The translations under genes and the position numbers were made by a program. A DNA stretch of 64,000 nt, taken from the NCBI RefSeq assembly GCF_900143645.1, contig NZ_FRFD01000013.1:62001-126000 (forward strand), written 5' to 3'. The DNA is from Anaerocolumna xylanovorans DSM 12503. GTDB lineage: Bacteria > Bacillota > Clostridia > Lachnospirales > Lachnospiraceae. Within the stretch, counting starts at the first letter, position 1, and the number at the start of each line of letters is the position of its first letter. The notes below the pieces were generated by a model that saw only the letters and a program-made list of their open reading frames with translations, was not told the DNA's origin and did not search any database. Shown here in pieces: positions 1 through 7,386 of this stretch.

Positions 1-2
1 TT

Positions 3-404
3 GCCAATGATACAGCTGCAGCGCTTAAGAAGATTGTAGAAGGTATAGAAAATGTAGCAAGTCTGATCAGTAGTATATCGGTTGCTTCCAATGAGCAGTC
101 CATAGGGATTGAGCAGGTAAATCAGGGTATTATCCAGGTATCGACTGTAATCCAGACGAATTCCTCCACCTCCGAAGAAAGCGCAGCAGCCAGTGAAGAA
201 TTGGCAAGCCAGGCAGTATTATTGGAGGATCAGGTGCAGAAATTTAAATTAAAAAATCAGAAGAATTATGATATCCGCAAAGAAGCCGCCAGTTCCGACT
301 TCAGATACGGCCATAATAACAGTTCAAAGAAGATCGACGGAGGACATAACCCGGAAAAAATAAAAAAAATCATATTAAGTGATGAAGAATTTGGGAAATA
401 TTAG
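3..404 (+). CDS. Methyl-accepting chemotaxis protein, C-terminal fragment
   Basis: The reading frame is open from the window edge, so the sensor and membrane parts lie upstream. What remains is the distal end of the cytoplasmic signalling domain: a long alanine/serine/glutamate-rich helix with the typical IEQVNQGI and ASEELASQA heptads where glutamine/glutamate pairs are methylated, followed by a charged, poorly structured tail of about 60 residues. The tail ends in a Lys/Glu-rich stretch rather than the NWETF pentapeptide used by some receptors to tether CheR. It lies 11 bp ahead of cheR, so receptor, methyltransferase and methylesterase are probably one transcription unit. Identity as an MCP-type receptor is clear; its ligand cannot be judged. 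Confidence 0.85.
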   Translation, partial: ANDTAAALKKIVEGIENVASLISSISVASNEQSIGIEQVNQGIIQVSTVIQTNSSTSEESAAASEELASQAVLLEDQVQKFKLKNQKNYDIRKEAASSDFRYGHNNSSKKIDGGHNPEKIKKIILSDEEFGKY

Positions 405-415
405 AGTGGCCTCCT

Positions 416-1249
416 ATGGTAGAAATAACAGAAAATGAATTCAGGCAGCTGGCAGATTATATCCACAAATATTGCGGAATTAATCTGAAAAGCGAAAAAA
501 AGGCATTGGTAAACAGCAGATTGCAAAATACACTATACCGGTACAATATGCAAAGCTTTACGGAGTATTTTACATACCTTACACAAAACAGCTCTGAGAG
601 TGAGATTACGGAAATGATTGACAAACTCACGACAAACCATACCTTTTTCATGAGAGAGTCGGAGCATTTCCGGTTTTACGAAAAGGATATCCTGCCGAAA
701 CTTAAGAATACCGTAACCGACAGAGACATGCGTATCTGGTGTGCTGCCTGTTCGACGGGAGAGGAAGCCTATACACTTGCTATCTTGAATAATGAATTTT
801 TGGGCAGAGAAAAGCTTTGGTGGGATACGAAGGTACTTGCGACTGATATTTCCGTAAGCGCTCTGGATATTGCCAGAAAAGCTACCTATTCCAAGGAGAA
901 TACGGCACCCTTGCCGAATGAATGGAAGAGGGATTATTTTTATATGAAAGAGGATGACCAGTGGGAGGTTAAGGATTTTCTGAAGAAAGAAGTAATCTTT
1001 CGCAGATTTAATCTTATGGAGGAAGTATATCCTTTTAAAAAGAAGTTTCATGTGATTTTTTGCAGAAATGTAATGATTTATTTTGATCAGGCAGATAAGG
1101 ACAAGCTGATTCGGAAACTGCAGGAGAATTTGGCAGAGGGGGGATATCTGTTTATCGGTCATTCGGAAGCTATTAATAAAGAAGACATCGGCCTTCAGTA
1201 TGTTATGCCTTCCGTATACCGGAAAACAAAACAGAGGATTTATGGTTAG
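416..1249 (+). CDS. cheR: Chemotaxis protein methyltransferase CheR
   Basis: This 277-residue protein transfers methyl groups from S-adenosylmethionine to glutamates of chemoreceptors. The N-terminal helical domain (about residues 5-70) is followed by the SAM-binding Rossmann domain: TTNHTFFMRESEHF near residue 80, the glycine-poor motif I CAACSTGEEAYTLAI near 110, the acidic ATDIS near 142 and FCRNVMIYF near 215, all as in the CheR family, with normal length. The start at 416 lies 11 bp after the receptor stop without a strong Shine-Dalgarno, suggesting translational coupling. Its last 8 bp overlap cheB. Confidence 0.95.
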   Translation: MVEITENEFRQLADYIHKYCGINLKSEKKALVNSRLQNTLYRYNMQSFTEYFTYLTQNSSESEITEMIDKLTTNHTFFMRESEHFRFYEKDILPKLKNTVTDRDMRIWCAACSTGEEAYTLAILNNEFLGREKLWWDTKVLATDISVSALDIARKATYSKENTAPLPNEWKRDYFYMKEDDQWEVKDFLKKEVIFRRFNLMEEVYPFKKKFHVIFCRNVMIYFDQADKDKLIRKLQENLAEGGYLFIGHSEAINKEDIGLQYVMPSVYRKTKQRIYG

Positions 1250-2264
1250 AGATAAAATAAAGGTATTGGTTGTAGATGACAGTATTGTATTTCGGGAAGC
1301 AATCATACGTGGAATCAGGCAGGACAGGCAAATAGAAGTAGTGGCAGGAGCAGAGGATCCCTTTATGGCGAGGGACAAAATCATTGAATTCGAGCCGGAT
1401 GTCATGATTTGCGATGTGGAAATGCCAAGAATGAATGGTATTGAATTTATTCGAAGGCTGCTTCCGCAGTATCCGCTGCCAGTAATTGTAATAAGCGGAA
1501 GGAGCAATGCGGTCTTTGAAGCAATGGATGCCGGTGCGGTGGACTTTATTTCCAAGCCGGAAGAGAAGACTTCCTCTGCCATGCAGCTGTTTTACCTGGA
1601 TCTGATTACAAAGATTAAGATGGCAGCAGCAGCGAAGGTCGTTGAACAGAAGGAAATGTCAGGGGACGGTCTTCCCGCAGACATGGAATTTCCGCTTGGA
1701 AAAATAATTGCTATGGGCGCCTCTACCGGAGGGACAGAAGCTCTTTATCAGATATTAAAGCAGTTGCCGGTCGGCATACCTGGCATCGTGATAACACAGC
1801 ATATACCGCCTGTGTTTTCGGGTATGTTCGCAAGAAGACTAAACACCCAGACTTCACTTGAGGTAAAGGAAGCAGAATCCGGAGATGTCATACGAAAAGG
1901 GCGTGTCCTTTTAGCACCCGGGGACCGGCATATGAGGATCAAAAGAGCAAAAGAGGGCTATATAGCAGAAGTATTTGAAGCAGAAAAGGTTAATGGGCAT
2001 TGCCCTTCCATTGATGTGCTGTTTGATTCCATAGCAAAAGAAGCCGGTAAAAATGCCGTGGGAATCATTCTGACGGGCATGGGATATGACGGTGCCAGAG
2101 GTCTTTTGTCTATGCGAAGAAAAGGCGCCAGGACTATCGGGCAGGATGAAAAAACCTCTGTTGTATATGGAATGCCCAAGGTTGCCTACGATATCGGAGC
2201 GGTAGAAAGGCAGGCGGCATTGCAGGCCATACCGAAGGTATTGGCAGATATACTGCTGGAATAG
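1242..2264 (+). CDS. cheB: Chemotaxis response regulator / protein-glutamate methylesterase CheB
   Basis: This 340-residue two-domain protein demethylates or deamidates receptor glutamates when phosphorylated. The receiver domain occupies residues 1-120: KVLVVDD acidic pocket, phospho-acceptor Asp in CDVEMPRMNG, Thr/Ser equivalent in VISGRS and Lys in ISKPEE. The methylesterase domain (about 150-340) shows the catalytic serine in GASTGGTEA, the histidine in TQHIPP and the aspartate in LTGMGYDGARG. I use ATG 1242, preceded by AGAGG, rather than an earlier ATG at 1200 inside cheR, because the receiver domain starts exactly here. It overlaps cheR by 8 bp and is followed by a terminator. Confidence 0.95.
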   Translation: MVRDKIKVLVVDDSIVFREAIIRGIRQDRQIEVVAGAEDPFMARDKIIEFEPDVMICDVEMPRMNGIEFIRRLLPQYPLPVIVISGRSNAVFEAMDAGAVDFISKPEEKTSSAMQLFYLDLITKIKMAAAAKVVEQKEMSGDGLPADMEFPLGKIIAMGASTGGTEALYQILKQLPVGIPGIVITQHIPPVFSGMFARRLNTQTSLEVKEAESGDVIRKGRVLLAPGDRHMRIKRAKEGYIAEVFEAEKVNGHCPSIDVLFDSIAKEAGKNAVGIILTGMGYDGARGLLSMRRKGARTIGQDEKTSVVYGMPKVAYDIGAVERQAALQAIPKVLADILLE

Positions 2265-2273
2265 TATTAGTTG

Positions 2274-2313
2274 GGAGCTGTTGCATTTGGATTAATTTTG
2301 CAGCAGCTCCTTT
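2274..2313 (+). terminator. Terminator after cheB
   Basis: GGAGCTGTTGCA at 2274-2285 pairs with TGCAGCAGCTCC at 2299-2310 (one G-U pair), followed by TTTC. The U-run is short, so termination may be partial. Confidence 0.6.
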
Positions 2314-2422
2314 CACGTTATACAGGGCAAATGTATGAAGGAGACCTTTGGAAGTGTACGATGTTTTTCGTTTATATTTATTCATTTCTTATATGATTGC
2401 AAAGTGGTTCCGGGTTCTGTTA

Positions 2423-2498
2423 GGTTGAAAAATAAATTTTTCAACTACGTATTCAGGAATATCAAATTAAAAATTTGATATTGACGAAAGAGGTTAAA
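2423..2498 (+). repeat. Two-hairpin leader element, copy 1
   Basis: Stem 1 is GTTGAAAAA (2424-2432) with TTTTTCAAC (2437-2445). Stem 2 is AATATCAAATT (2458-2468) with AATTTGATATT (2472-2482). The element ends in GAAAGAGGTT, which serves as the ribosome-binding site of the gene starting at 2499. The same layout recurs at 14611, 18911 and 24633, and in diverged form at 12186. Relative to the other copies the second stem differs at paired positions on both arms, which points to selection on RNA structure. Confidence 0.75.
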
Positions 2499-3242
2499 AT
2501 GAAGAAAATAAAACTGGTATGGCAGGAATATAACATTGGAATGAAAGGGGAAAGATATATGCTGGCTACTATTTATAATTTTCAGGACTTTAAAGAGAAT
2601 CTTTATAAGGCAGGGATGAGTACAGGAGGAGTGAATAATGAGGGAGTGTTTTCACTTTGTGATTATTACGGGGATACCATACAGTGGCATACAGAGGATG
2701 CAGATACCGATCCATGGGAATGGAGAATGAGAGTATTAAATGAGGAAACCGATATTGCCTATGGCAAGTTCTTCTTTAAAAAGAGCGGTTATATAACCAG
2801 GGAATGGTATCCTTACTTTTATGCAGTCAGAAGAGGGGACAGGGAGTTGGAAGAGGAATATGAGAATGGGAATATCAGCCTCTTTGCCAGAAAGATTTAC
2901 CGGCTGCTTACAGAATACAAGGAGCTGCCTCTTCACCTGATAAAGCAGTATGGAGGTTTTAGCGCAGAGGATAAGGCAAGGTTTGATGCAGCCATGACGG
3001 AGCTTCAGATGAAATTCTACATTACCATGTGCGGCAGGGCCAGAAAGACATCAAAGGCAGGGGAAGAATATGGCTGGTCTTCTACGGTTTTCTGCCTGAC
3101 AGAGGACTTTTTTGGTAAAGAGATTATAAAAGAAGCTCTGAAGATAAAACCGGATGATGCATATGAAAAGATATATCAGTGGATTAATCGGCTCAATGCA
3201 GGAGCGAATCCTAAAAAGGTCAGTAAATTTATCAAAGGTTAA
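2499..3242 (+). CDS. AlkZ-related winged-helix-type protein, uncharacterised
   Basis: This is a 247-residue soluble protein. The pattern DPWEWRMRVL near residue 70, AYGKFFFKKSGYITREWYP near 85-105, and an LQMKFYITM segment followed by YGWSSTVF near 190-205 resemble the AlkZ/YcaQ-related proteins common in Clostridia, which descend from winged-helix DNA glycosylases. I recognise the family by pattern only and do not see a catalytic signature, so no repair activity is claimed. The start is ATG 2499, served by the GAAAGAGGTT of the preceding two-hairpin element; an in-frame TTG at 2475 lies inside that hairpin and is unlikely. The gene stands alone, with a terminator downstream. Confidence 0.5.
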   Translation: MKKIKLVWQEYNIGMKGERYMLATIYNFQDFKENLYKAGMSTGGVNNEGVFSLCDYYGDTIQWHTEDADTDPWEWRMRVLNEETDIAYGKFFFKKSGYITREWYPYFYAVRRGDRELEEEYENGNISLFARKIYRLLTEYKELPLHLIKQYGGFSAEDKARFDAAMTELQMKFYITMCGRARKTSKAGEEYGWSSTVFCLTEDFFGKEIIKEALKIKPDDAYEKIYQWINRLNAGANPKKVSKFIKG

Positions 3243-3312
3243 AATCTGATGTAGAAAAGTTCCATTATGATGCGCCGGGGAAGTTGTCACTGCGTGACGG
3301 CGCATCAGCGCC

Positions 3313-3345
3313 AGAGTCTGGCTTGCCAGACTCTTTCTTGTTTTT
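3313..3345 (+). terminator. Terminator after the AlkZ-related gene
   Basis: AGAGTCTGGC at 3313-3322 pairs perfectly with GCCAGACTCT at 3325-3334 and is followed by TTCTTGTTTTT. A further hairpin upstream pairs GATGCGCC with GGCGCATC around 3268-3306. Together they separate the AlkZ-related gene from the sigma-factor unit. Confidence 0.75.
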
Positions 3346-3418
3346 ATTATAATTGTTGTAACGAAATAAGAAATGGCAAGTCTAATCTATGTAACAGGAA
3401 GAAACGAGGTGATAAAAA

Positions 3419-3922
3419 GTGGAGAATATGGACTTTGACCGGATATATAAGGAGCACTTTAAGACGGTGTACGCCTATATCCTTGGCTTATGTGCCAGTC
3501 AGTCCGTTGCGGAAGAGATAACCCAGGAGACTTTTTATAAGGCATTAAAAAATATAGGACGTTTTCGGGGAGAATCCAGAATCAGTACCTGGCTGTGCCA
3601 GATTGCAAAGAACAGCTACTATACCTATTGCAAAAAGCAAAGGGCAGAATCAGTAGAAGAGTGGGAGCAGGTACCGGATGACAGGGATTTTGTTATACGG
3701 CTTGAGGACAAAGAGATGGTGTTTACGATTCATAAACATCTGCATAATATGGAAGAACCTTATAAAGAGGTATTTTCCTTAAGGATTTTCGGAGAACTGT
3801 CTTTTTTACAGATAGCAGAATTATTTAATAAGACCGAAAGCTGGGCAAGAGTCACTTTTTATCGCAGCAAGAAAATGATTAGAGCATTAATGGAGGAAAT
3901 GGAAAATGGAAAAGACCTGTGA
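3419..3922 (+). CDS. ECF-type RNA polymerase sigma factor
   Basis: This 167-residue sigma-70 relative lacks regions 1 and 3. Region 2 covers about residues 8-75 (FDRIYKEHFKTVYAYIL, then the promoter-melting stretch AEEITQETFYKAL and STWLCQIAKNSYYTYCKK). Region 4 covers about 105-160 (EPYKEVFSLRIFGELSFLQIAELF, then a recognition helix in WARVTFYRSKKMI). GTG 3419 is preceded by ACGAGGTGAT at a good distance. The reading frame overlaps the next gene by 17 bp, and that gene encodes its zinc-binding anti-sigma factor, so the pair forms a membrane-gated stress switch. The inducing signal is not visible. Confidence 0.92.
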   Translation: MENMDFDRIYKEHFKTVYAYILGLCASQSVAEEITQETFYKALKNIGRFRGESRISTWLCQIAKNSYYTYCKKQRAESVEEWEQVPDDRDFVIRLEDKEMVFTIHKHLHNMEEPYKEVFSLRIFGELSFLQIAELFNKTESWARVTFYRSKKMIRALMEEMENGKDL

Positions 3923-5033
3923 TATTATAAAAGACTTGCTGCCTCTTTATATAGATGGTGTATGCAGTGAAGACAGTAAAAGGGCGGTGGAAGAGCATAT
4001 AGAAGGGTGTGAAAGCTGTAAAAGGGAGCTGGAAAGTTATAAAGGAGAGATATCCGCAGTGGACAGACAGGAAGAAGAAGTCATTAAAAAAATCTCGTCC
4101 CGCTGGAAAAGGTCAAAAACCAAAGCCTTATTAACTGGTATCCTGGCAATGGCAGTTGTTATTGTATTTGGAATATCAGCCCTGCTTTATTCGGTCACAA
4201 CCAGAGCTGTGAAAGATAGTGAAGTAACCGTGGAGGATTTGAGTATGCTGTCGAATTCCAATGTCTATTTTGCCTTAAAGGTTTCGGATGCCATTCACGC
4301 AAAAGGTGTAAGCTGGTTTGAGGAAAAAGGGGATATTTATATTACACTTAAGACGGATAAGCTGCGGCTTAAGAATACGAAAACAGCAGAAAACAGCTTT
4401 GCAGAAAATACGGACGATTACAGCCGCTGGGAATTCGACACGAAGATGAGCGGTATTAAAAATATATACTTGTATGAAGGATTAAAGGGATATGAAGACG
4501 GGAAGTCTGCAAAGACCTTAATCTGGAGCAGCGGTATGAATCTTTCGGCGGCAAAAACGGAAGCGGAGGTCTGGATAAGAACCTATCACCCGTGGGGAAA
4601 CACAGAACCCGGCTTATTGGCAAATACCCTGTATGAGCATAAGAATCCCTATGTGGGTAATATGTCTGCCAATGGCAGGATAGTAGCAGATCTTAAAGTG
4701 GGAAGGGTACTTGGGAACTTTAAGAATGAACTGCAGACAAAGAAAGAGCCTTATGGCTACACTCTGCTGTTTGAAGAAAGTATAAAGGACAAAGAGCAGG
4801 ACAATTTTGACAGTACTATGAAAAAGTATGCCTTTTGCATGCTGGCATTGATAGAAAATTTAAGTGAGGTAAGCTGGAAGTATACACTGATAGAGGATGG
4901 AAAAGAAAGAGCAGTAACACAGAGCATTACAAAAGAAGAAGCTTCAAAGATTCTCGGAAACAATATCAAAAGTTATGGGGCCTCTGCGGCAGATGTACAA
5001 AATCTCTTATATACCGTAGGAATAGAACAGTAG
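3906..5033 (+). CDS. Membrane anti-sigma factor with N-terminal zinc-finger domain
   Basis: This 375-residue protein begins with an anti-sigma zinc-binding domain of the zf-HC2 type: CDIIKDLLPLYIDGVCS, then HIEGCESCKREL, giving the His-x3-Cys-x2-Cys set near residues 31-38. A single membrane helix follows at about residues 75-97 (LLTGILAMAVVIVFGISALL), leaving about 280 residues outside the cell. The extracytoplasmic part is not a domain I recognise; it has no evident enzyme motif and may be the sensor. The N-terminal part should hold the upstream sigma factor inactive. Start ATG 3906 overlaps the sigma gene, typical of co-translated sigma/anti-sigma pairs. Confidence 0.85.
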   Translation: MEKTCDIIKDLLPLYIDGVCSEDSKRAVEEHIEGCESCKRELESYKGEISAVDRQEEEVIKKISSRWKRSKTKALLTGILAMAVVIVFGISALLYSVTTRAVKDSEVTVEDLSMLSNSNVYFALKVSDAIHAKGVSWFEEKGDIYITLKTDKLRLKNTKTAENSFAENTDDYSRWEFDTKMSGIKNIYLYEGLKGYEDGKSAKTLIWSSGMNLSAAKTEAEVWIRTYHPWGNTEPGLLANTLYEHKNPYVGNMSANGRIVADLKVGRVLGNFKNELQTKKEPYGYTLLFEESIKDKEQDNFDSTMKKYAFCMLALIENLSEVSWKYTLIEDGKERAVTQSITKEEASKILGNNIKSYGASAADVQNLLYTVGIEQ

Positions 5034-5037
5034 CTTT

Positions 5038-5078
5038 AAGCTGGTGCCGCAGGAAAGAACACATGTGGACACCAGCTT
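5038..5078. terminator. Possible bidirectional terminator between convergent genes
   Basis: AAGCTGGTG (5038-5046) pairs with CACCAGCTT (5070-5078) across a 23-base loop, between the end of the anti-sigma gene (plus) and the end of the EAL gene (minus). There is no strong T-run on either side, so this is tentative. Confidence 0.35.
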
Positions 5079-5089
5079 GCTTTCTATGG

Positions 5090-6808
5090 TTAGGTAAGAC
5101 CAGCATACTTTTCAAACGTAATAACAGGCAGCGGCGGTGAATAAAAATATCCCTGTGCAATCTCACAACCAGACCTGTATAAGAATTCTGCCTGGCTGAA
5201 GTTCTCAACACCTTCTGCAACTACTTCAATGCCAAGGCTTCTTGCTAAAGCAATCGTATATTCAAGGACAGTTTCTTCCTTGCGGTTCTCCCCAGTTCCG
5301 GCAAGGAAGGCTTTGTCCATCTTCAGGATATCCAATGGAATATCCTTTAGACAATTTAGGGTAGAATACCCGGTACCGAAATCATCTAAGGAAAGCTTGA
5401 AACCCTTATCTTTTAAGGTGTACAGCTTAGTCTGCAAGTCCCCCTTATAATTAAAGAAAGCAGATTCTGTAATTTCAAGTTCAATGCACGTAGGAGGCAC
5501 ATGGTACCTTTCCGAAAGATAAATCAGTTTTTCTACAAAATCAGAGTTACCAAAATGTACACGTGATACATTAACCGATATTGGTATAACCGGGTAGTTT
5601 TCTTTTATCCAACCAGCAATTGTTCGAAATGCTTTTTCCCAGATATAATAATCAAGTTTGACAATAAAACCATTCTTCTCAAAAAGATGGATGAAATTGT
5701 CCGGTGTGATTAATCCTTTTTCGGGATGATTCCAGCGCACCAATGCTTCTGCACCAACGATTTCCGTCGTTGGGATAGACATCTTGGGCTGCAGATACAT
5801 TTCAAACTGGTGATTTTTCAAAGCAGACATCATTTCATTTTCGATATCGGTATCTTCCAGGTTGCGCTTTCTTAAGGAATCCTCATAAAATGCAAGAGTC
5901 TTTAATACATCATGCTTTATGGATTTCTTTGTCAGATTGGCACGTTCGCATAATACAGATATTGGCATATCAGCATGATCGACCCGGCAGACCCCTATGG
6001 AAAAAGCAATCTCCATCTTTAACGGATACTTTTTCATACGCTGCTTCAAAACAAAAGCAAAATCATAGATTTCGGAGTCATTCCTGTATTCAGTAAACAC
6101 AGCAAAATTATCTGCATATAATCTGCAGCATGCATAACAGCTGGATTTGTTGGAAGACAAGATACTTCCGATATATTTTAATACACTATCCCCCTCTTTG
6201 TTACCATACAAATCGTTGATAACACTAAAACGTTTTACATCAAGCACAATTACTGCGAATTTTTTGCCAGGATAATTCGCGCGAATACGTTTTGTTCTGG
6301 CTTCGAACTTGTTGAAGGAAGGAAGACCCAAGGCTTGTCCTTTGAAAAAATCTATTCCTTTCAATGGGTTTGCAACCATTTCCTTAGAAATATCCTGTGC
6401 GGTTCCGAGAACCCTTGTCAGTTTATTCTCTGCATCAAAGTAACATTTTTTCTTACAGCGAATCCAGACATATTCACCCTTTTCGTTCCTTCTGCGGAAA
6501 GTTAAGGATACGGAAGCACCTTTTGGGCTGCAAGCTCTTATAAAATCTTTGAATTTGGAGATATCATTTGGATGTATGTACTTTGTTTCAAGAAGACATT
6601 TTAATATGTTTTTCTTATTGCATACGGATATCCCTGCCGACTCAATAAAATTATCAGACACATAGAGCTTATCATCCACAAAATTCATGTCAAAAATAAT
6701 TAGGTTTGTCTGCTCAGCTATAACACTGTACCGCTCGCACATATCGTCAAAAACGGTACTCTTGGGTATCTTGTGGACACTGTTGATACTGCTGCCTCTT
6801 TTGCTCAT
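5090..6808 (-). CDS. PAS-GGDEF-EAL protein, probable cyclic-di-GMP phosphodiesterase
   Basis: This 572-residue cytoplasmic protein has a PAS/PAC-type sensor at about residues 25-145 (VSLTFRRRNEKGEYVWIRCK, then LGTAQDIS), a GGDEF domain at about 165-300 and an EAL domain at about 325-570. The GGDEF signature is degenerate (LYADNFAVF in place of GGDEF), so cyclase activity is unlikely. The EAL domain keeps its key motifs: EALVRW, NVS, ELEITES, SLDDFGTGYSTL and VVAEGVE. I infer an active phosphodiesterase that hydrolyses c-di-GMP, with the GGDEF domain perhaps sensing GTP. The leader carries a c-di-GMP riboswitch (6882-6962), giving direct feedback. It is monocistronic and starts at ATG 6808 behind a GTGAGGGG site. 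Confidence 0.9.
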   Translation of the reverse strand: MSKRGSSINSVHKIPKSTVFDDMCERYSVIAEQTNLIIFDMNFVDDKLYVSDNFIESAGISVCNKKNILKCLLETKYIHPNDISKFKDFIRACSPKGASVSLTFRRRNEKGEYVWIRCKKKCYFDAENKLTRVLGTAQDISKEMVANPLKGIDFFKGQALGLPSFNKFEARTKRIRANYPGKKFAVIVLDVKRFSVINDLYGNKEGDSVLKYIGSILSSNKSSCYACCRLYADNFAVFTEYRNDSEIYDFAFVLKQRMKKYPLKMEIAFSIGVCRVDHADMPISVLCERANLTKKSIKHDVLKTLAFYEDSLRKRNLEDTDIENEMMSALKNHQFEMYLQPKMSIPTTEIVGAEALVRWNHPEKGLITPDNFIHLFEKNGFIVKLDYYIWEKAFRTIAGWIKENYPVIPISVNVSRVHFGNSDFVEKLIYLSERYHVPPTCIELEITESAFFNYKGDLQTKLYTLKDKGFKLSLDDFGTGYSTLNCLKDIPLDILKMDKAFLAGTGENRKEETVLEYTIALARSLGIEVVAEGVENFSQAEFLYRSGCEIAQGYFYSPPLPVITFEKYAGLT

Positions 6809-6881
6809 TAAAACCCCTCACTTTTCAAATCACAAGTGGATCAGCCTCTTATATTATTTTTGACTATATTTCACAGGAAAT

Positions 6882-6962
6882 AATTGCAACTGGCTGCCAT
6901 ACCTGTAAGGCTTAGGCCCTGTAGCTTTGCGTCACTGCCTTTAGGCAGTTATGCTCATCCTC
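6882..6962 (-). promoter_or_regulatory. Cyclic-di-GMP-I (GEMM) riboswitch
   Basis: Read on the minus strand, the leader contains the conserved GEMM-I landmarks in order: a P2 hairpin ACTGCC-TAAA-GGCAGT, the invariant GACGCAAAGC, GGGCCTAA, and ATGGCAGCC, closed by a P1 stem between GCATAAC (near 6954) and GTTGC (near 6886). It lies about 75 nt ahead of the PAS-GGDEF-EAL gene, so the gene for c-di-GMP breakdown appears to be controlled by c-di-GMP itself. I see no strong terminator between aptamer and gene; a short CACTT/AAGTG pairing sits next to the ribosome-binding site, so control may be translational. Confidence 0.9.
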
Positions 6963-7023
6963 TTTAGTTATTAAGTTAAGAACATATGAATCTTTTAAAA
7001 TATTTCATATTATGGGTGCGTAC

Positions 7024-7078
7024 CCTCTGCCGAAATACATAAAAGCCAGGTCATCAAATTATATGTGTCTCGGCAGAG
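7024..7078. other. Long-stem inverted repeat beyond the peptide gene
   Basis: CTCTGCCGA at 7024-7032 pairs with TCGGCAGAG at 7070-7078, and the adjoining ATACATA and TATGTGT extend the pairing. It lies downstream of the minus-strand peptide gene and upstream of the riboswitch. There is no T-run on the minus strand, so it is not a simple terminator for the peptide transcript. Confidence 0.4.
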
Positions 7079-7087
7079 CCAAAAAAT

Positions 7088-7116
7088 TTGTAACCTTTTC
7101 CAGGATATGCTATAAT
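7088..7116 (+). promoter_or_regulatory. Promoter reading through the peptide gene in antisense towards the regulator
   Basis: TTGTAA (7088-7093), a 17-bp spacer and a perfect TATAAT (7111-7116) form a plausible sigma-A promoter on the plus strand. A transcript from about 7123 would cross the whole minus-strand peptide gene in antisense and run into the HTH-TPR regulator, giving that gene a leader of about 260 nt. Confidence 0.5.
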
Positions 7117-7129
7117 ACATTATGGATAA

Positions 7130-7276
7130 CTATCTTGTTTCTAAGAGCCAGTTAAATCCAGGCTCTCCTAAAGTTGTTATTAAGCCTGTACTTCTGGTTG
7201 GCGTAGCTATGCTTGAAACAGTGGCAAGAACCAATAATAATGCAATAATATAACGTACCTTTGTAAATTTCTTCAT
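7130..7276 (-). CDS. Small secreted-type peptide, candidate signalling pre-peptide of the adjacent regulator
   Basis: A 48-codon reading frame divergent from the HTH-TPR regulator. It has a near-consensus ribosome-binding site (AAAGGAGGG, 6 bases from ATG 7276) and a promoter -10 TATAAT on the same strand. The product begins MKKFTKVR, continues with a hydrophobic core (YIIALLLVLATVSSIA), then a polar segment TPTRSTGLITT and a C-terminal LGEPGFNWLLETR. This is the architecture of Sec-exported pro-peptides that mature into short pheromones for RRNPP regulators (PlcR/PapR, Rgg/SHP, NprR/NprX). No cysteine, so not a lantibiotic-type precursor. The coding role is well supported; the signalling role is inferred from context. 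It lies opposite a plus-strand promoter that would produce an antisense RNA. Confidence 0.65.
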   Translation of the reverse strand: MKKFTKVRYIIALLLVLATVSSIATPTRSTGLITTLGEPGFNWLLETR

Positions 7277-7316
7277 GTTATACCCTCCTTTCAGATAGAA
7301 ATTTATTGATGATTAG

Positions 7317-7322
7317 ATTATA
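7317..7322 (-). promoter_or_regulatory. -10 box of the small-peptide gene
   Basis: On the minus strand this is a perfect TATAAT about 40 bases before the peptide start codon. No good -35 lies 16-18 bases upstream (TTTATA at about 7340-7345), which fits a promoter that needs an activator. The palindrome at 7345-7362 abuts that position. Confidence 0.45.
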
Positions 7323-7344
7323 GCATTGTATTTTTTTCATATAA

Positions 7345-7362
7345 ATGGACACTTATGTCCAT
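7345..7362. promoter_or_regulatory. 18-bp palindrome, candidate operator of the HTH-TPR regulator
   Basis: ATGGACA-CTTA-TGTCCAT is a perfect 7-bp inverted repeat between the divergent regulator and peptide genes. It is centred about 43 bp upstream of the expected peptide transcription start, a position from which activators touch RNA polymerase. It also sits 25 bp ahead of the regulator's start codon and could mediate autoregulation. Confidence 0.55.
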
Positions 7363-7386
7363 CGAAAGAAAAGGCGGACAAGACAT

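Noticed and set aside
533..1582. Long minus-strand frame (349 codons) opposite cheR and cheB
   Set aside because: Both plus-strand genes are fully recognisable; the antisense frame has no family features and is a codon-bias shadow.
7122..7253. A 43-codon plus-strand frame (MDNYLVSKSQLN...) opposite the small-peptide gene
   Set aside because: It has no ribosome-binding site and starts almost at the expected transcription start; the minus-strand frame in the same place has a strong site, a promoter and a signal-like sequence.
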